Below, one piece after another: positions 8,589 to 17,625 of a stretch of 39,098 bases of DNA (the stretch's first letter is position 1; every line of letters starts with the position of its first letter). Below the pieces are notes generated by a model, which saw only the letters and a list, made by a program, of their open reading frames with translations, was not told where the DNA came from and made no database searches. The DNA is from Gammaproteobacteria bacterium (GTDB taxonomy: Bacteria; Pseudomonadota; Gammaproteobacteria; S012-40), in the NCBI GenBank assembly GCA_029884425.1, contig JAOUHV010000026.1:1-39098 (forward strand), written 5' to 3'. A program made the position numbers and the translations under genes.

Positions 8589-8604
8589 CACTATGCGTTT
8601 CTAA

Positions 8605-10752
8605 TTATTGATAACCACCGCTGCTGGTAACAGCCATGGGCGCTGTCCCTACCGCAACGGTCGCTGGCGTCATCGGACTGAGCGCGCCATCTGCACCTAT
8701 CGCAAATTGTGCGATGTTGGCGTCACTGATATTCGCCACGTAGAGATATTTGCCGGAAATATCAACGTTCACCGATCGCGCACCAGCGCCGACCGCAACG
8801 GTCGCCGGTGTCATCGCGGTCAACGCGCCATTCGCGCCAATGACATATTGCGAAACCGTGGCGCTGCCAGCGTTAACCACATACAGATATTTTCCGGTCG
8901 GATCTGTCGTCACCGACGAGGGATTGGTTTCCGCCGCCACTGTCGCGGGCGTCATCGCCGTCAGCCCGCCGGTCGCACCAATGGTATATTGGGAGATATT
9001 GGCGCTACCGTAATTTGCCACATAGGCGTAACGGCCCGAAGCATCAACCGTAACAGCCGAAGGAACTCCTCCTGCCGCTACCGATGCAGGTGACATCGCA
9101 GAAAGCGCGCCCGTTACCACATCTATCAAGTACTGATAAACACCCCCAGCCGACGCCACATAAAGATATTTGCCCGCTGGGTCCATGCTCAACCCCGCAG
9201 GCGTCGATCCAGTCGTCACCGTCGCGGGAGTCATCGCACTCAACCCACCCGTTGCACCAATGCTGTATTGCGAAATATTGGCACCGCCCGCATTGGCGAC
9301 ATAGGCAAAACGGCCAAACGGATCGATTGCCACCGCACTCGGCAACGTTCCGGCGGCCACCGTCGCGGGAGTCATGGCAGCAAGCGTACCATCGCTGGTG
9401 ATGCTGTATTGTGAGATGGAACTGGCGCCATAATTCGGCGCGTAGACGTACTTACCCATCGGCCCGACTGCCACCGAATAAGGGCTGACAGCCGCTACGG
9501 TCGGCGTAGCCAGAGGACTCAAACCACCAGAGGCGCCAATGGCGTATTGCGAAATGGTGGCGCCACTGGAATTGGCCACATAGGCATACTTGGGCACCAC
9601 CGTGATAGGGCTGGTGCCACTGCTCATTGCGATGGCAGTAGGGCTGTCCAAACTAGCCACTCTGGCCGGTGCTATTGCGGTAAGACCGCCATCAGCACCG
9701 ATCGAGTATTGCGAGACAGTCGAATCCACACCGTTTACCACATAGGCATATTTATCTGTCGGATCGATCACTACGTCTGTACCGCCGATACCTGACGCTA
9801 CCGTTGAGGGCGTCATGTGACTGAGGGAACCGTCCGCAGAGATGGTATATTGCGCAACAGTTTTTGTGGCGGTGTTCACCACATAGGCGTATTTACCCTT
9901 CGAATCCGTGGCAATGGCAACAGGACCGCCACCCAGGGTCGTAATAGACGGCGAAGCCATAGGCACAAGACCTCCATCAGCACCGATCTCATATTGTGAA
10001 ACGATGCTGGCAATCGCATTCACCGCATAGAGATATCGGCCTGTTGGATCCACGGTCACTGAATAGGGCTGCGCACCCGTCACCACCGTTGACTGAGTCA
10101 TGGCGCTCAGGTGACCGTTCGCGCCAATGGTGTATTGCGAGATACTGGCACCACTGGTGTTGGCAACATAGGCGTACTTACCCGAGGGGTCCAGTACCAC
10201 AGCGCGGGGGTTTGCACCTGTCGACACCAGTTCTGGCGTCATCGGAGTCAGTCCACCGGTAGCATTAATGGTGAACTGGGAAATGGTGTTACTCCCCGAG
10301 CCTGCAACATACGCATACTTACCCGTCGAATCGATCACGATAGAACGGGGTGCGGTTCCTGCGACCACCGTCGCTGGTGTCATTGGTGTGAGAAGCCCTG
10401 TTGCATCAATGGTGTATTGAGAGACATTGTTAGTCGACACATTCGGGACGTAGACATACTTGCCAGAGGGATGCAGCGTCACGGAGAACGGGCCAGTTCC
10501 TGCAGCCACCTTATCAACCCACTTCAAACGCCCAGTACTTGCCTCCACCACGTAGGTCGAAACACTGTTGTCACCCCCGTTAGCCACATAAGCAAAGCGC
10601 GGATAATTTTTCAACGTATCGGTGGGCGACCCCGGATTTGCGGAATCACTACTATTATCACCGCAACCCGCTAAAAATATCGGCAGCATCAGAATCGCCA
10701 TCAAAAACAACCCTGACCTGATAGATACTCGCTTCAAAGAAATGCCTCGCAT
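8605..10752 (-). CDS. Fourteen-repeat (7+7) YVTN-type beta-propeller lipoprotein
   Basis: 715 residues, ATG preceded by the strong site GGAGGAGTACAG. Lipobox LAGC (Cys30), short Ser/Asp/Pro linker, then 14 repeats of about 46 residues from residue 50 to the C-terminus, each with GKYAYVAN, ISQYTIGA-GGLT and MTPATVAAGT-P-SV--DP blocks. The only clearly irregular joint, SSGTSPITVVP, falls after repeat 7, so the chain divides into two complete seven-bladed propellers joined by a short linker. Likely a surface-exposed binding or structural protein anchored by lipid; ligand unknown. Related to the 7-repeat protein downstream, from which it differs in blade consensus (SQY versus SAY). Own terminator at 8548-8588. 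Confidence 0.87.
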   Translation of the reverse strand: MRGISLKRVSIRSGLFLMAILMLPIFLAGCGDNSSDSANPGSPTDTLKNYPRFAYVANGGDNSVSTYVVEASTGRLKWVDKVAAGTGPFSVTLHPSGKYVYVPNVSTNNVSQYTIDATGLLTPMTPATVVAGTAPRSIVIDSTGKYAYVAGSGSNTISQFTINATGGLTPMTPELVSTGANPRAVVLDPSGKYAYVANTSGASISQYTIGANGHLSAMTQSTVVTGAQPYSVTVDPTGRYLYAVNAIASIVSQYEIGADGGLVPMASPSITTLGGGPVAIATDSKGKYAYVVNTATKTVAQYTISADGSLSHMTPSTVASGIGGTDVVIDPTDKYAYVVNGVDSTVSQYSIGADGGLTAIAPARVASLDSPTAIAMSSGTSPITVVPKYAYVANSSGATISQYAIGASGGLSPLATPTVAAVSPYSVAVGPMGKYVYAPNYGASSISQYSITSDGTLAAMTPATVAAGTLPSAVAIDPFGRFAYVANAGGANISQYSIGATGGLSAMTPATVTTGSTPAGLSMDPAGKYLYVASAGGVYQYLIDVVTGALSAMSPASVAAGGVPSAVTVDASGRYAYVANYGSANISQYTIGATGGLTAMTPATVAAETNPSSVTTDPTGKYLYVVNAGSATVSQYVIGANGALTAMTPATVAVGAGARSVNVDISGKYLYVANISDANIAQFAIGADGALSPMTPATVAVGTAPMAVTSSGGYQ
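8608..10605 (-). repeat. Coding tandem repeat, 14 units of about 140 bp
   Basis: Repeats encode 14 propeller blades; units 9, 10 and 12-14 are the most alike, indicating recent internal duplication in the second propeller. Confidence 0.8.
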
Positions 10753-10856
10753 CTGTACTCCTCCGCCTGTTTCTCGCTAGTTTCCCATACAAAACATTGC
10801 AAGCTGTTTGTGACCGGGCGACCGGCGACAACAACAAATGCTTGCCATATGCCTAA

Positions 10857-11063
10857 ATGGACCACCTTATAGACAAAGAGGATACAAATGAGTTACTTAT
10901 TGCCTTAGATCTCAGGATTATTCGATTGTTTGGAAGGGGCGAATCCCAAGCTCAGGCTCTGTCCCATATATTCTGTCAACCTACTGTGAAACATCATCGG
11001 AATGAATCGGCAGTTGCCAACTGGACTTGTCGTGAGTCATTAATCGCCAAGGTGAACATTTGA
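10857..11063 (+). CDS. Small ORF resembling a LuxR-type helix-turn-helix, overlapping the regulator gene
   Basis: 68 residues. The central part, LRIIRLFGRGESQAQALS followed by IFCQPTVKHHRNE, follows the LuxR/GerE DNA-binding pattern (RE--VL-LIA-G-S-KEIA---, then TVK-H--NI), but the last helix is poorly conserved and the spacing is one residue short. Its TGA overlaps the TTG start of the next gene, so it could be a coupled leader protein, or the degenerate remnant of a regulator domain. No good ribosome binding site precedes its ATG, so its expression is uncertain. Lies in a 307-bp gap otherwise without genes. Confidence 0.35.
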   Translation: MDHLIDKEDTNELLIALDLRIIRLFGRGESQAQALSHIFCQPTVKHHRNESAVANWTCRESLIAKVNI

Positions 11064-14000
11064 AAGATAAGCGCAAGGGTCAAGCCCCAGCTTCAGAACG
11101 ATTGACTCAAAAACCCAACAAAACCAGATCAAGTACACGATCAAGGCTGACCTCATCCATTATTTCAAAGATTGAGAAGCCTACGTATTCTCAAATAATC
11201 ATCCGCCAACGCCTGTTTAGCGAACTGGATAATGCGCGCAGGAAACCCATTACCTGGATTTCAGCTCCGCCCGGCTCGGGAAAATCATCACTGGTAAGCA
11301 GCTATCTACAACAGCAAGACAATCCATATCTGTGGTACCGAATCGACGATGAGGATATGGACTTCGCCAGCTTTTTCCACTATTTGGGGCTAGCTGCAAA
11401 AAACATTTCGCCACGCAGCAGAAAACCACTGCCTCATCTAACATCTGACCACATGCTCAGTCTGTCGGCGTTTTCATTGCGGTATTTTGAAAATCTATTT
11501 TCTATCATTCCCAGACCCGCCTTAATTGTTTTCGACAACTATCATTGCCTCCCCGAAAACTCTCCGCTGCATACAATATTGGTTAGCGTGTTTGAACGAC
11601 TTCCTTCAGACATAAACATTATCGTTCTAAGCCGAGCAGAACCACCGTCAACCTATGCAAAACTAAGGGCGCAAAATGCCATATCATTCATGGGCTACGA
11701 ATCCATAAAATTCACCCAGGATGAAACCAGTGAGTTCATAACGAAAGCTCACCAAAACAATATCCATCCAGAATTGTTAATCCGCCTGCAAAAAAAGACC
11801 GATGGCTGGATAGCTGGCTTGGTACTCATGACTGAACACTCCAGGGTTCACGATCTAGACAAAGAGAAAATTGACAACATACCAAAAGAAACTTTGTTTG
11901 ATTACTTTGCTAACGAGATTTTGGTCGACATGGACAATAGTGACCAAAAGATACTGGTGGCCAGTGCATTACTCCCAGAAATGACACCAAGCACATTAAA
12001 CAAACTCACCAAGAGCCATCATTCACTAGCACTAATTAAAGAGCTTAACCGAAAAAGTTATTTTATTTCCTTGCACAACGGCACTGAAGAAACATATCAA
12101 TATCACCCATTATTCCGCGACTTTTTGTTAGCGAGAGCAAATAGCTATTTTTCTGACCAGGAAATCATTGATCTTAAAATTTGTGCCTCAGAAATACTTG
12201 TTGAAGTTGGCAGCCTTGAAGACGCCTGGAAACTACTGATTGACCTGCAGAAATGGGAAAGTCTCAAAACATTGCTACTCTATCATGCCAATAGTTTGGT
12301 CATGCAGGGACGTATTCAGAGCCTGAACACCTGGCTTTCGCATATTCCTGACATTAAAACCGATCCGTGGCTGCTTTATTGGCGAGGCGCTTGTCAGATG
12401 TTTATTGATCCAGCATCAGCCCAGTCTGACTTCAGCACCGCCTACACTCTATTTCACTCGATAAATGACGTCGAAGGACTGTATCTTTCCTGGTGTGTCA
12501 CCATGGAATGTATGCTCTTGCAGCTTAAAGGAAGTACAGAATTAAATGGCTGGCTGGATGAGTTTGATACACTGCGTCAACGTCACGCTAAATTTCCCAA
12601 CATAGAAATTGAAGCACGCGTTGCGTACTGTGCCGCCTCTTCAATGATTCAACTTAGACCCAATCATCCAAATTTTTCCACCTGGATGGCACGTGCCGTC
12701 GAATTGCTGCCGCACCTTCCTGGTACCAACACCAGGCTCAAGGCCGCAGCAGAGCTTGGCTACAAAAATACCTGGCTTGGTGATTATGCGCTCGCCAAAC
12801 AGCTTTTGAGAGAGGCTCATCGCCTAGCCAGCCAGCCCGATGCAGCTCCCGTGCTAACAACCATGCTCCTTACTTTTTCCGCCATCCTTAGTTGGGGAGA
12901 TTCCTCGTCAACAAAACAGTGGCCAAAAGTTCTTGAGGAAGCCTGGAAAAACCAGGAGCAACTGGATGTCCCGATCTGGGGTCCCTTCCTCCTGCTATGC
13001 TCAATTTTTGGAAATCTCATCGATGGTAATGTGCTGGCCGCTGAAAAGATGACCCAGCAACTTAGCGACCTTAAACATGATGGTGGCGCAATCGACCCCA
13101 TTAAACTCCATGCCCCCGCATTGCTTGCATATCACCAGGGAGACTTTGTTTCCGCGCTAGAATATGCCGACATTTCTCTAAAAAAGGGTTCTTCCACAGG
13201 AAACTTTTTTATTGATGCCATGGGCTATATTTTAGTTTCGCAACTGCACTATGAGCTTGGCAACACTGAACTTGCATGGAGTCATTTTCGCTCTGGAAAA
13301 AAGATCGCCGAAGAAATGAACAGCCGTTCATTACTCGACATATTTTTGTTAGTCGAGGCCCGCATACTTCTTGAGTCAGGAAATAAATCCGCCGGCCTGC
13401 TGTCATTGAGAAACAGCCTGGTATTAAACAAAAACATGGGCGCCCCCTGCACTCCTTATGTTACCCGCACAGTGCTTACTCAGATATACACCACGGCATT
13501 GACTGAAAATATTGAAGTATCCCATGTGTGCGAATTAATTAAGCGAAGAAAATTAATTCCCGAATCGCCGCCTATTGAAATTGAGAATTGGCCATGGACA
13601 TTGAAAATATACACTCTGGGGAGATTTAGCGTATTAAAAGAAAATAGGCCATTGGCCGTTTCTCGCAAAACGCCCAGAAAATGCCTGGAACTTTTAAAAT
13701 CAATCATTGCCTTAGGAGGTCGCGACGTTAGTCTAGCCAAATTAGCTTCGGTGCTGTGGCATGACATTGATGGCGACATCGGTCTGCAGTCGCTTAAAAC
13801 CACCGTTCATCGTTTACGAAAGCTCTTGGGAAATGATGATGCGTTGATTATTAAAGATGGACAAATCTCACTGAACGCCCACATCTGCTGGGTTGATGCT
13901 TGGGCTTTTGAACGTCATTCAAAACTCACTGATGAAATAATCGAATCTGGCATTTCGGATTCGATAGAGCAACAAACCGCCACATTATTTAATTTGTACT

Positions 14001-14341
14001 ACGGCGCATTTCTTGAGCGAGAACCCGAATTAACCATCACATCGGTGTTGCGTGAAAAATTGCGCAGCCTATTTTTACGTAAAGTTACAAAAATATCCGA
14101 CCATTGGATCAGTGTCGGTTCCTGGGATAAGGCAGTTGACTGTTGCACAAAGGCTCTTGAGGTTGAACCCCTTGCTGAAGTGTTATATCAAAACCTGATG
14201 CTGTATTACATGCGGAACAATCGCTTTTCCGATGCACTGGCTAGCTACAATCGCTGCCGAAGCGTTCTACAATCATCACTCGGCATAAACCCATCACCTG
14301 ACACAGAAGAAATCCGTAGCCAACTGACAAGTTTGGGCTGA
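11060..14341 (+). CDS. MalT/SARP-type ATP-binding transcriptional activator
   Basis: 1093 residues. No ATG exists near the start; TTG at 11060 with AAGGTG just upstream is the best choice. An N-terminal basic tail is followed by a STAND-type ATPase: Walker A APPGSGKSS at about 69-77, Walker B ALIVFDNYH near 155, and the FHPLFRDFL-like helical segment (here YHPLFRDFLL) typical of MalT. Helical TPR-like repeats occupy about 400-830. The C-terminus (847-1090) is an OmpR/SARP winged helix (LKIYTLGRFSVL...) plus a BTAD-type helical domain, instead of MalT's LuxR domain. Such proteins bind ATP and an inducer through the repeats and activate transcription. The gene is visibly AT-richer than its neighbours, suggesting transfer. 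Target unknown; the divergent 14-repeat propeller gene is the nearest candidate. Confidence 0.85.
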   Translation: MKDKRKGQAPASERLTQKPNKTRSSTRSRLTSSIISKIEKPTYSQIIIRQRLFSELDNARRKPITWISAPPGSGKSSLVSSYLQQQDNPYLWYRIDDEDMDFASFFHYLGLAAKNISPRSRKPLPHLTSDHMLSLSAFSLRYFENLFSIIPRPALIVFDNYHCLPENSPLHTILVSVFERLPSDINIIVLSRAEPPSTYAKLRAQNAISFMGYESIKFTQDETSEFITKAHQNNIHPELLIRLQKKTDGWIAGLVLMTEHSRVHDLDKEKIDNIPKETLFDYFANEILVDMDNSDQKILVASALLPEMTPSTLNKLTKSHHSLALIKELNRKSYFISLHNGTEETYQYHPLFRDFLLARANSYFSDQEIIDLKICASEILVEVGSLEDAWKLLIDLQKWESLKTLLLYHANSLVMQGRIQSLNTWLSHIPDIKTDPWLLYWRGACQMFIDPASAQSDFSTAYTLFHSINDVEGLYLSWCVTMECMLLQLKGSTELNGWLDEFDTLRQRHAKFPNIEIEARVAYCAASSMIQLRPNHPNFSTWMARAVELLPHLPGTNTRLKAAAELGYKNTWLGDYALAKQLLREAHRLASQPDAAPVLTTMLLTFSAILSWGDSSSTKQWPKVLEEAWKNQEQLDVPIWGPFLLLCSIFGNLIDGNVLAAEKMTQQLSDLKHDGGAIDPIKLHAPALLAYHQGDFVSALEYADISLKKGSSTGNFFIDAMGYILVSQLHYELGNTELAWSHFRSGKKIAEEMNSRSLLDIFLLVEARILLESGNKSAGLLSLRNSLVLNKNMGAPCTPYVTRTVLTQIYTTALTENIEVSHVCELIKRRKLIPESPPIEIENWPWTLKIYTLGRFSVLKENRPLAVSRKTPRKCLELLKSIIALGGRDVSLAKLASVLWHDIDGDIGLQSLKTTVHRLRKLLGNDDALIIKDGQISLNAHICWVDAWAFERHSKLTDEIIESGISDSIEQQTATLFNLYYGAFLEREPELTITSVLREKLRSLFLRKVTKISDHWISVGSWDKAVDCCTKALEVEPLAEVLYQNLMLYYMRNNRFSDALASYNRCRSVLQSSLGINPSPDTEEIRSQLTSLG

Positions 14342-14410
14342 CTTAGAACCCTCACAGCAGCCGGACCACCGCCTATACGATATTGTCGATCGGAAAAACT
14401 ATCCCTTGCT

Positions 14411-15367
14411 TCAATCGCGCAGTTCGTATTTTTTCATGCGGTACAGCAGGGTGTCGCGGCTGAGGTTGAGCAGTCTGGCAGCGCGGCTGCGGTTGCCGCC
14501 GCATTGTTGCAGCGCCTGTTCGATGGCCATTTGTTCCAGTTCGGCCAGACAAATGCCTTCCTGAGGCAGAGAGAAGAAACCGGGCTTGGTGCCTGTTTGC
14601 ACGCCACGAATTTCGGCGGGCAGGTTTTCCAGTTCAACCGTTTTGCCGGAGAACAGAATCACCATGCGTTCGCAGAAATTGCGCAGCTCGCGGACGTTGC
14701 CGGGCCAGCGGTAGCTGTGTAGTTGTTTCAGTGCGGACTTGGCAAACACCGGAGTCTGCAAGCCATGACTGGCCGCCAGTTGCTTGCTGAAATAGTCCAG
14801 CAGCGCGGCTACGTCGCCGGAACGCTCACGCAGCGGTGGCAATTCCAGTGGTACGATGTTCAGACGATAGAATAAATCCTGGCGGAAAGTGCCCTGACGC
14901 ACCATCTCGGCCAGATTGCGGTGGGTAGCGGCGATGACGCGGGTATTGACCTTGCGCGGTTGCGCTTCACCCAACGGTTGGATCATGCCCAGTTCGAGGA
15001 AGCGCAGGAATTTTGCCTGGATGGACAGCGGCAGTTCGCCGATTTCGTCCAAAAACAGAGTACCACCCTCGGCGGCCTGAATGCGGCCAGTGTAATTGCG
15101 GTCCGCACCGGTGAACGCGCCCTTGCGATGCCCAAACAGTTCGGATTCGACCAGATTTTCCGGCAATGACGCGCAGTCCACTGCGACAAACGCCCCGCTC
15201 TTGCGCGGGCTGGCCAGGTGAAGTTCGCGCGCCAGCAGTTCTTTGCCAGTGCCACTCTCGCCCTGCAACAGCACACAGACATCCGTACAACCAACCACGC
15301 GTGCGGTGTTCAGCAGGGTCTGAAACTGTACGGAATTACCTACCAGTTTGTTATCAGTGATTTTCAT
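14411..15367 (-). CDS. Sigma-54-dependent transcriptional activator without receiver domain
   Basis: 318 residues from the ATG at 15367, where the family similarity begins (MKITDNKLVGNS); upstream in-frame ATGs up to 15427 would lie inside the preceding gene. AAA+ domain with Walker A GESGTGKE, the sigma-54 contact loop GAFTGA, Walker B GGTLFLDEIGELP and arginine-finger region FRQDLFYRLN. A Fis-type helix-turn-helix lies at the C-terminus (GGNRSRAARLLNLSRDTLLYRMKKY core). No sensory or phosphoacceptor domain, as in PspF, so control must come from a partner protein or from its level. It overlaps the stop of the SafE-type gene by 14 bases, suggesting co-transcription and a possible functional link. 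Confidence 0.9.
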   Translation of the reverse strand: MKITDNKLVGNSVQFQTLLNTARVVGCTDVCVLLQGESGTGKELLARELHLASPRKSGAFVAVDCASLPENLVESELFGHRKGAFTGADRNYTGRIQAAEGGTLFLDEIGELPLSIQAKFLRFLELGMIQPLGEAQPRKVNTRVIAATHRNLAEMVRQGTFRQDLFYRLNIVPLELPPLRERSGDVAALLDYFSKQLAASHGLQTPVFAKSALKQLHSYRWPGNVRELRNFCERMVILFSGKTVELENLPAEIRGVQTGTKPGFFSLPQEGICLAELEQMAIEQALQQCGGNRSRAARLLNLSRDTLLYRMKKYELRD

Positions 15368-16091
15368 GGTACTGCGCTTCCCCATGCGTAGGCATGGCAT
15401 GCTCATGATCCTTTTCCTGCACGGCATAGATCGGTGCGACCAGTGCCATGACTATCAGGGATATGCCCGCCGCACGCCGCAATCGCACGGATTGCGACAG
15501 ACGGACTATCCAGCTGCTAATAATACCCGCACTGATTACAGTGGGTAAAGTCCCTAAACCAAAAGCGAGCATTAATAACGCCGAATCGGTGGCACTGCCG
15601 GCAGAGGCAGCCCACAGCAAAGTAGTATAAACCAGGCCACAGGGCAGCCAACCCCAGACGGCACCGAACATCAGCGCCTGCACCGGCGTTTTGACCGGCA
15701 TCAAACGTCGTCCAATAGGCTCCAAATGCAGCCAAATGGGCTGGCCCAAGGCCTCCAGTTTGCGCAATTTGGGAAACCAGCCGGCCAGATACAGACCGAT
15801 GGCCAGCAGCACCAGCGCCGCCACCCCTTGCAGCACGTAATAGCCGTAATTGGGACTGAGCATCTGGAACACGCCACCGCTGATCCCGCCCATCAGGCCA
15901 CCGGCAATGGTGTAACTGGTAATCCGGCCACTGTTGTAGGCCAGCACGTAGGGCAGCAAGCGCCGCCGGTTTTGGTGGATCTCGCTGGGGAGACTGAGGG
16001 TCAAGGCGCCGATGATGCCGCTGCACATCCCCAGACAATGCAAGGTGCTCAACAAACCTATGGTAAACGCAATGAGCAGCGGGTAATCCAA
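15354..16091 (-). CDS. SafE/DsbD_2-type integral membrane protein (cytochrome/metal-related)
   Basis: 245 residues, TTG start at 16091 with GAGG five bases upstream. Six or so membrane helices. The first carries the family signature LHCLGMCSG, close to the HC-GMCG motif of the DsbD_2/SafE ('sulfite exporter TauE/SafE family') proteins, whose cysteines are used in thiol transfer or metal handling. C-terminal tail is His/Glu-rich (EKDHEHAMPTHGEAQYHENH), consistent with metal binding. Relatives often lie near cytochrome oxidase assembly and copper genes. Direct function not established. Overlaps the start of the sigma-54 activator. Confidence 0.8.
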   Translation of the reverse strand: MDYPLLIAFTIGLLSTLHCLGMCSGIIGALTLSLPSEIHQNRRRLLPYVLAYNSGRITSYTIAGGLMGGISGGVFQMLSPNYGYYVLQGVAALVLLAIGLYLAGWFPKLRKLEALGQPIWLHLEPIGRRLMPVKTPVQALMFGAVWGWLPCGLVYTTLLWAASAGSATDSALLMLAFGLGTLPTVISAGIISSWIVRLSQSVRLRRAAGISLIVMALVAPIYAVQEKDHEHAMPTHGEAQYHENH

Positions 16092-16160
16092 GGGGACCTC
16101 GGGGCCAAAAAGGAAACCGCCACCTTAGCAGCTATCTCCTTGAAAACAAAGTTAGACTGG

Positions 16161-16721
16161 CTACAATTTGCCTTCGCGCTTTAGCAACGCATGCTTGGGA
16201 CGAAACGCAACAACCACCTCAAGATGGGTCTCGATAAATGGACCATCCAGCAAATCAATGCAATACGGCACGGCGGGAAAAACCGCGTTCAAACAGTCGG
16301 CAATGGCCGAGGGTTTGCCCGGCAAATTGATGATCAAACTGCCACCGCGAATCCCGGCGGTCTGGCGCGACAATATCGCCGTCGGTACGACCTTGAGCGA
16401 TTCGGCACGCATCAGCTCACCAAACCCAGGCATCAGTTTGTTGCACACGGCTTCGGTGGCTTCCGGTGTTACATCACGCGCCGCCGGTCCAGTGCCGCCA
16501 GTGGTGACAATCAACTGGCAACCGGCGTCGACCAGTTCGATCAGAGTTTGCTCGATCAGCGCCTGTTCGTCCGCGATCAGTCGCGACACACCTTGCCAGG
16601 GGGTGCTTAGCGCCCGTTCAAACCAGGCGGCAATGGCCGGACCGCCGCGATCGTCGTACTCGCCTCGACTGGCCCGATCGGACACAGTCACAATGCCGAT
16701 ACGCAGATCCTGTTCTGCCAT
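16161..16721 (-). CDS. mog: Molybdopterin adenylyltransferase
   Basis: 186 residues, usual length for MogA. Begins LRIGIVTVSDRASRGEYDDRGGP and contains the MoCF-domain signature TTGGTGPAARDVTPEAT and the LPGKPSA loop that binds the pterin. It adenylates molybdopterin before molybdenum insertion by MoeA, a late step in making the cofactor for formate dehydrogenases, nitrate reductases and sulfite oxidases. Divergent from amrB with about 96 bp between. Cytoplasmic. Confidence 0.93.
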   Translation of the reverse strand: MAEQDLRIGIVTVSDRASRGEYDDRGGPAIAAWFERALSTPWQGVSRLIADEQALIEQTLIELVDAGCQLIVTTGGTGPAARDVTPEATEAVCNKLMPGFGELMRAESLKVVPTAILSRQTAGIRGGSLIINLPGKPSAIADCLNAVFPAVPYCIDLLDGPFIETHLEVVVAFRPKHALLKREGKL

Positions 16722-16817
16722 GAAACACCCTCATCAAAGTTTGTGAATGCTTAACTGCCTGACTAGTATCTAAATATACGTGGGATGTCCGCGTGGGTCG
16801 AGTGATCAGGAGGAACA

Positions 16818-17603
16818 ATGACTAGTTGTCGAATGCCCGCTGTGGCCGGTGTGTTTTACCCCGAGGATGCGACCGAATTGCGCCAACAGGTGCAGCGCTA
16901 CCTGTCGCAGGCCACGCCGCCGCCCTGCTCACCCAAAGCGCTGATCGTGCCGCATGCCGGTTATGTTTATTCTGGAGCAGTGGCGGCCAGTGCCTACGCG
17001 TCGCTGGCGACCATCGCCGATCAAATCCACCGGATTGCCTTGTTTGGACCAGCGCACCGGGTGGCATTGCGCGGTCTGGCGATCAGTGCTGCCAGCGCAT
17101 TTGAAACCCCACTGGGCAGCGTGCCGGTAGACGCAGAGATGCGCGACCAGCTCCGCCGATTCCCGCAAGTACAGGTCAGTGATGACCCACATCGACTGGA
17201 ACACAGCCTGGAAGTACAGTTACCGTTCTTGCAGATGCTGCTCAAACAGTTCACACTGGTGCCGTTGGTCGTGGGCGATGCCACTGCCGAGGAAGTCTGC
17301 AGCGTGATGGATTACCTGTGGCAACAACCGGGAACGCTGATTGTGGTCAGCTCTGACCTCAGCCATTACCACAACTATCAACACGCCCGTCAGCTGGACC
17401 AGCAAACCAGCGACGCCATTGAGCAATTACAACCTGACAGCATCAGCTACGAACAGGCCTGTGGCCGCAACCCCGTCAATGGTCTGCTACTATTAGCTCA
17501 GCAACGACAGTTACAGGCGACCACCGTTGACCTGCGCAATTCCGGCGACACCGCAGGCAGTCGCGACAGGGTGGTTGGCTACGGCGCCTACATTTTCCAT
17601 TAG
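16818..17603 (+). CDS. amrB: AmmeMemoRadiSam system protein B (MEMO1 family)
   Basis: 261 residues with AGGAGGAACA just before the ATG. Opens with the family start RMPAVAGVFYPED and shows the three His-containing blocks of the MEMO fold: VPHAGYVYSG, LFGPAHRV and SSDLSHYHNY, arranged like the metal ligands of class III extradiol dioxygenases. Immediately followed by the AMMECR1-type gene. In many bacteria these two plus a radical-SAM protein form a three-part system whose reaction has not been firmly defined; the radical-SAM partner is not in this window. Confidence 0.92.
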   Translation: MTSCRMPAVAGVFYPEDATELRQQVQRYLSQATPPPCSPKALIVPHAGYVYSGAVAASAYASLATIADQIHRIALFGPAHRVALRGLAISAASAFETPLGSVPVDAEMRDQLRRFPQVQVSDDPHRLEHSLEVQLPFLQMLLKQFTLVPLVVGDATAEEVCSVMDYLWQQPGTLIVVSSDLSHYHNYQHARQLDQQTSDAIEQLQPDSISYEQACGRNPVNGLLLLAQQRQLQATTVDLRNSGDTAGSRDRVVGYGAYIFH

Positions 17604-17625
17604 ATCACCACAAGGACAACAATAA

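Noticed and set aside
8605-10752. Repeats considered as a CRISPR array or mobile repeat
   Set aside because: Units are about 140 bp, in frame, and encode propeller blades.
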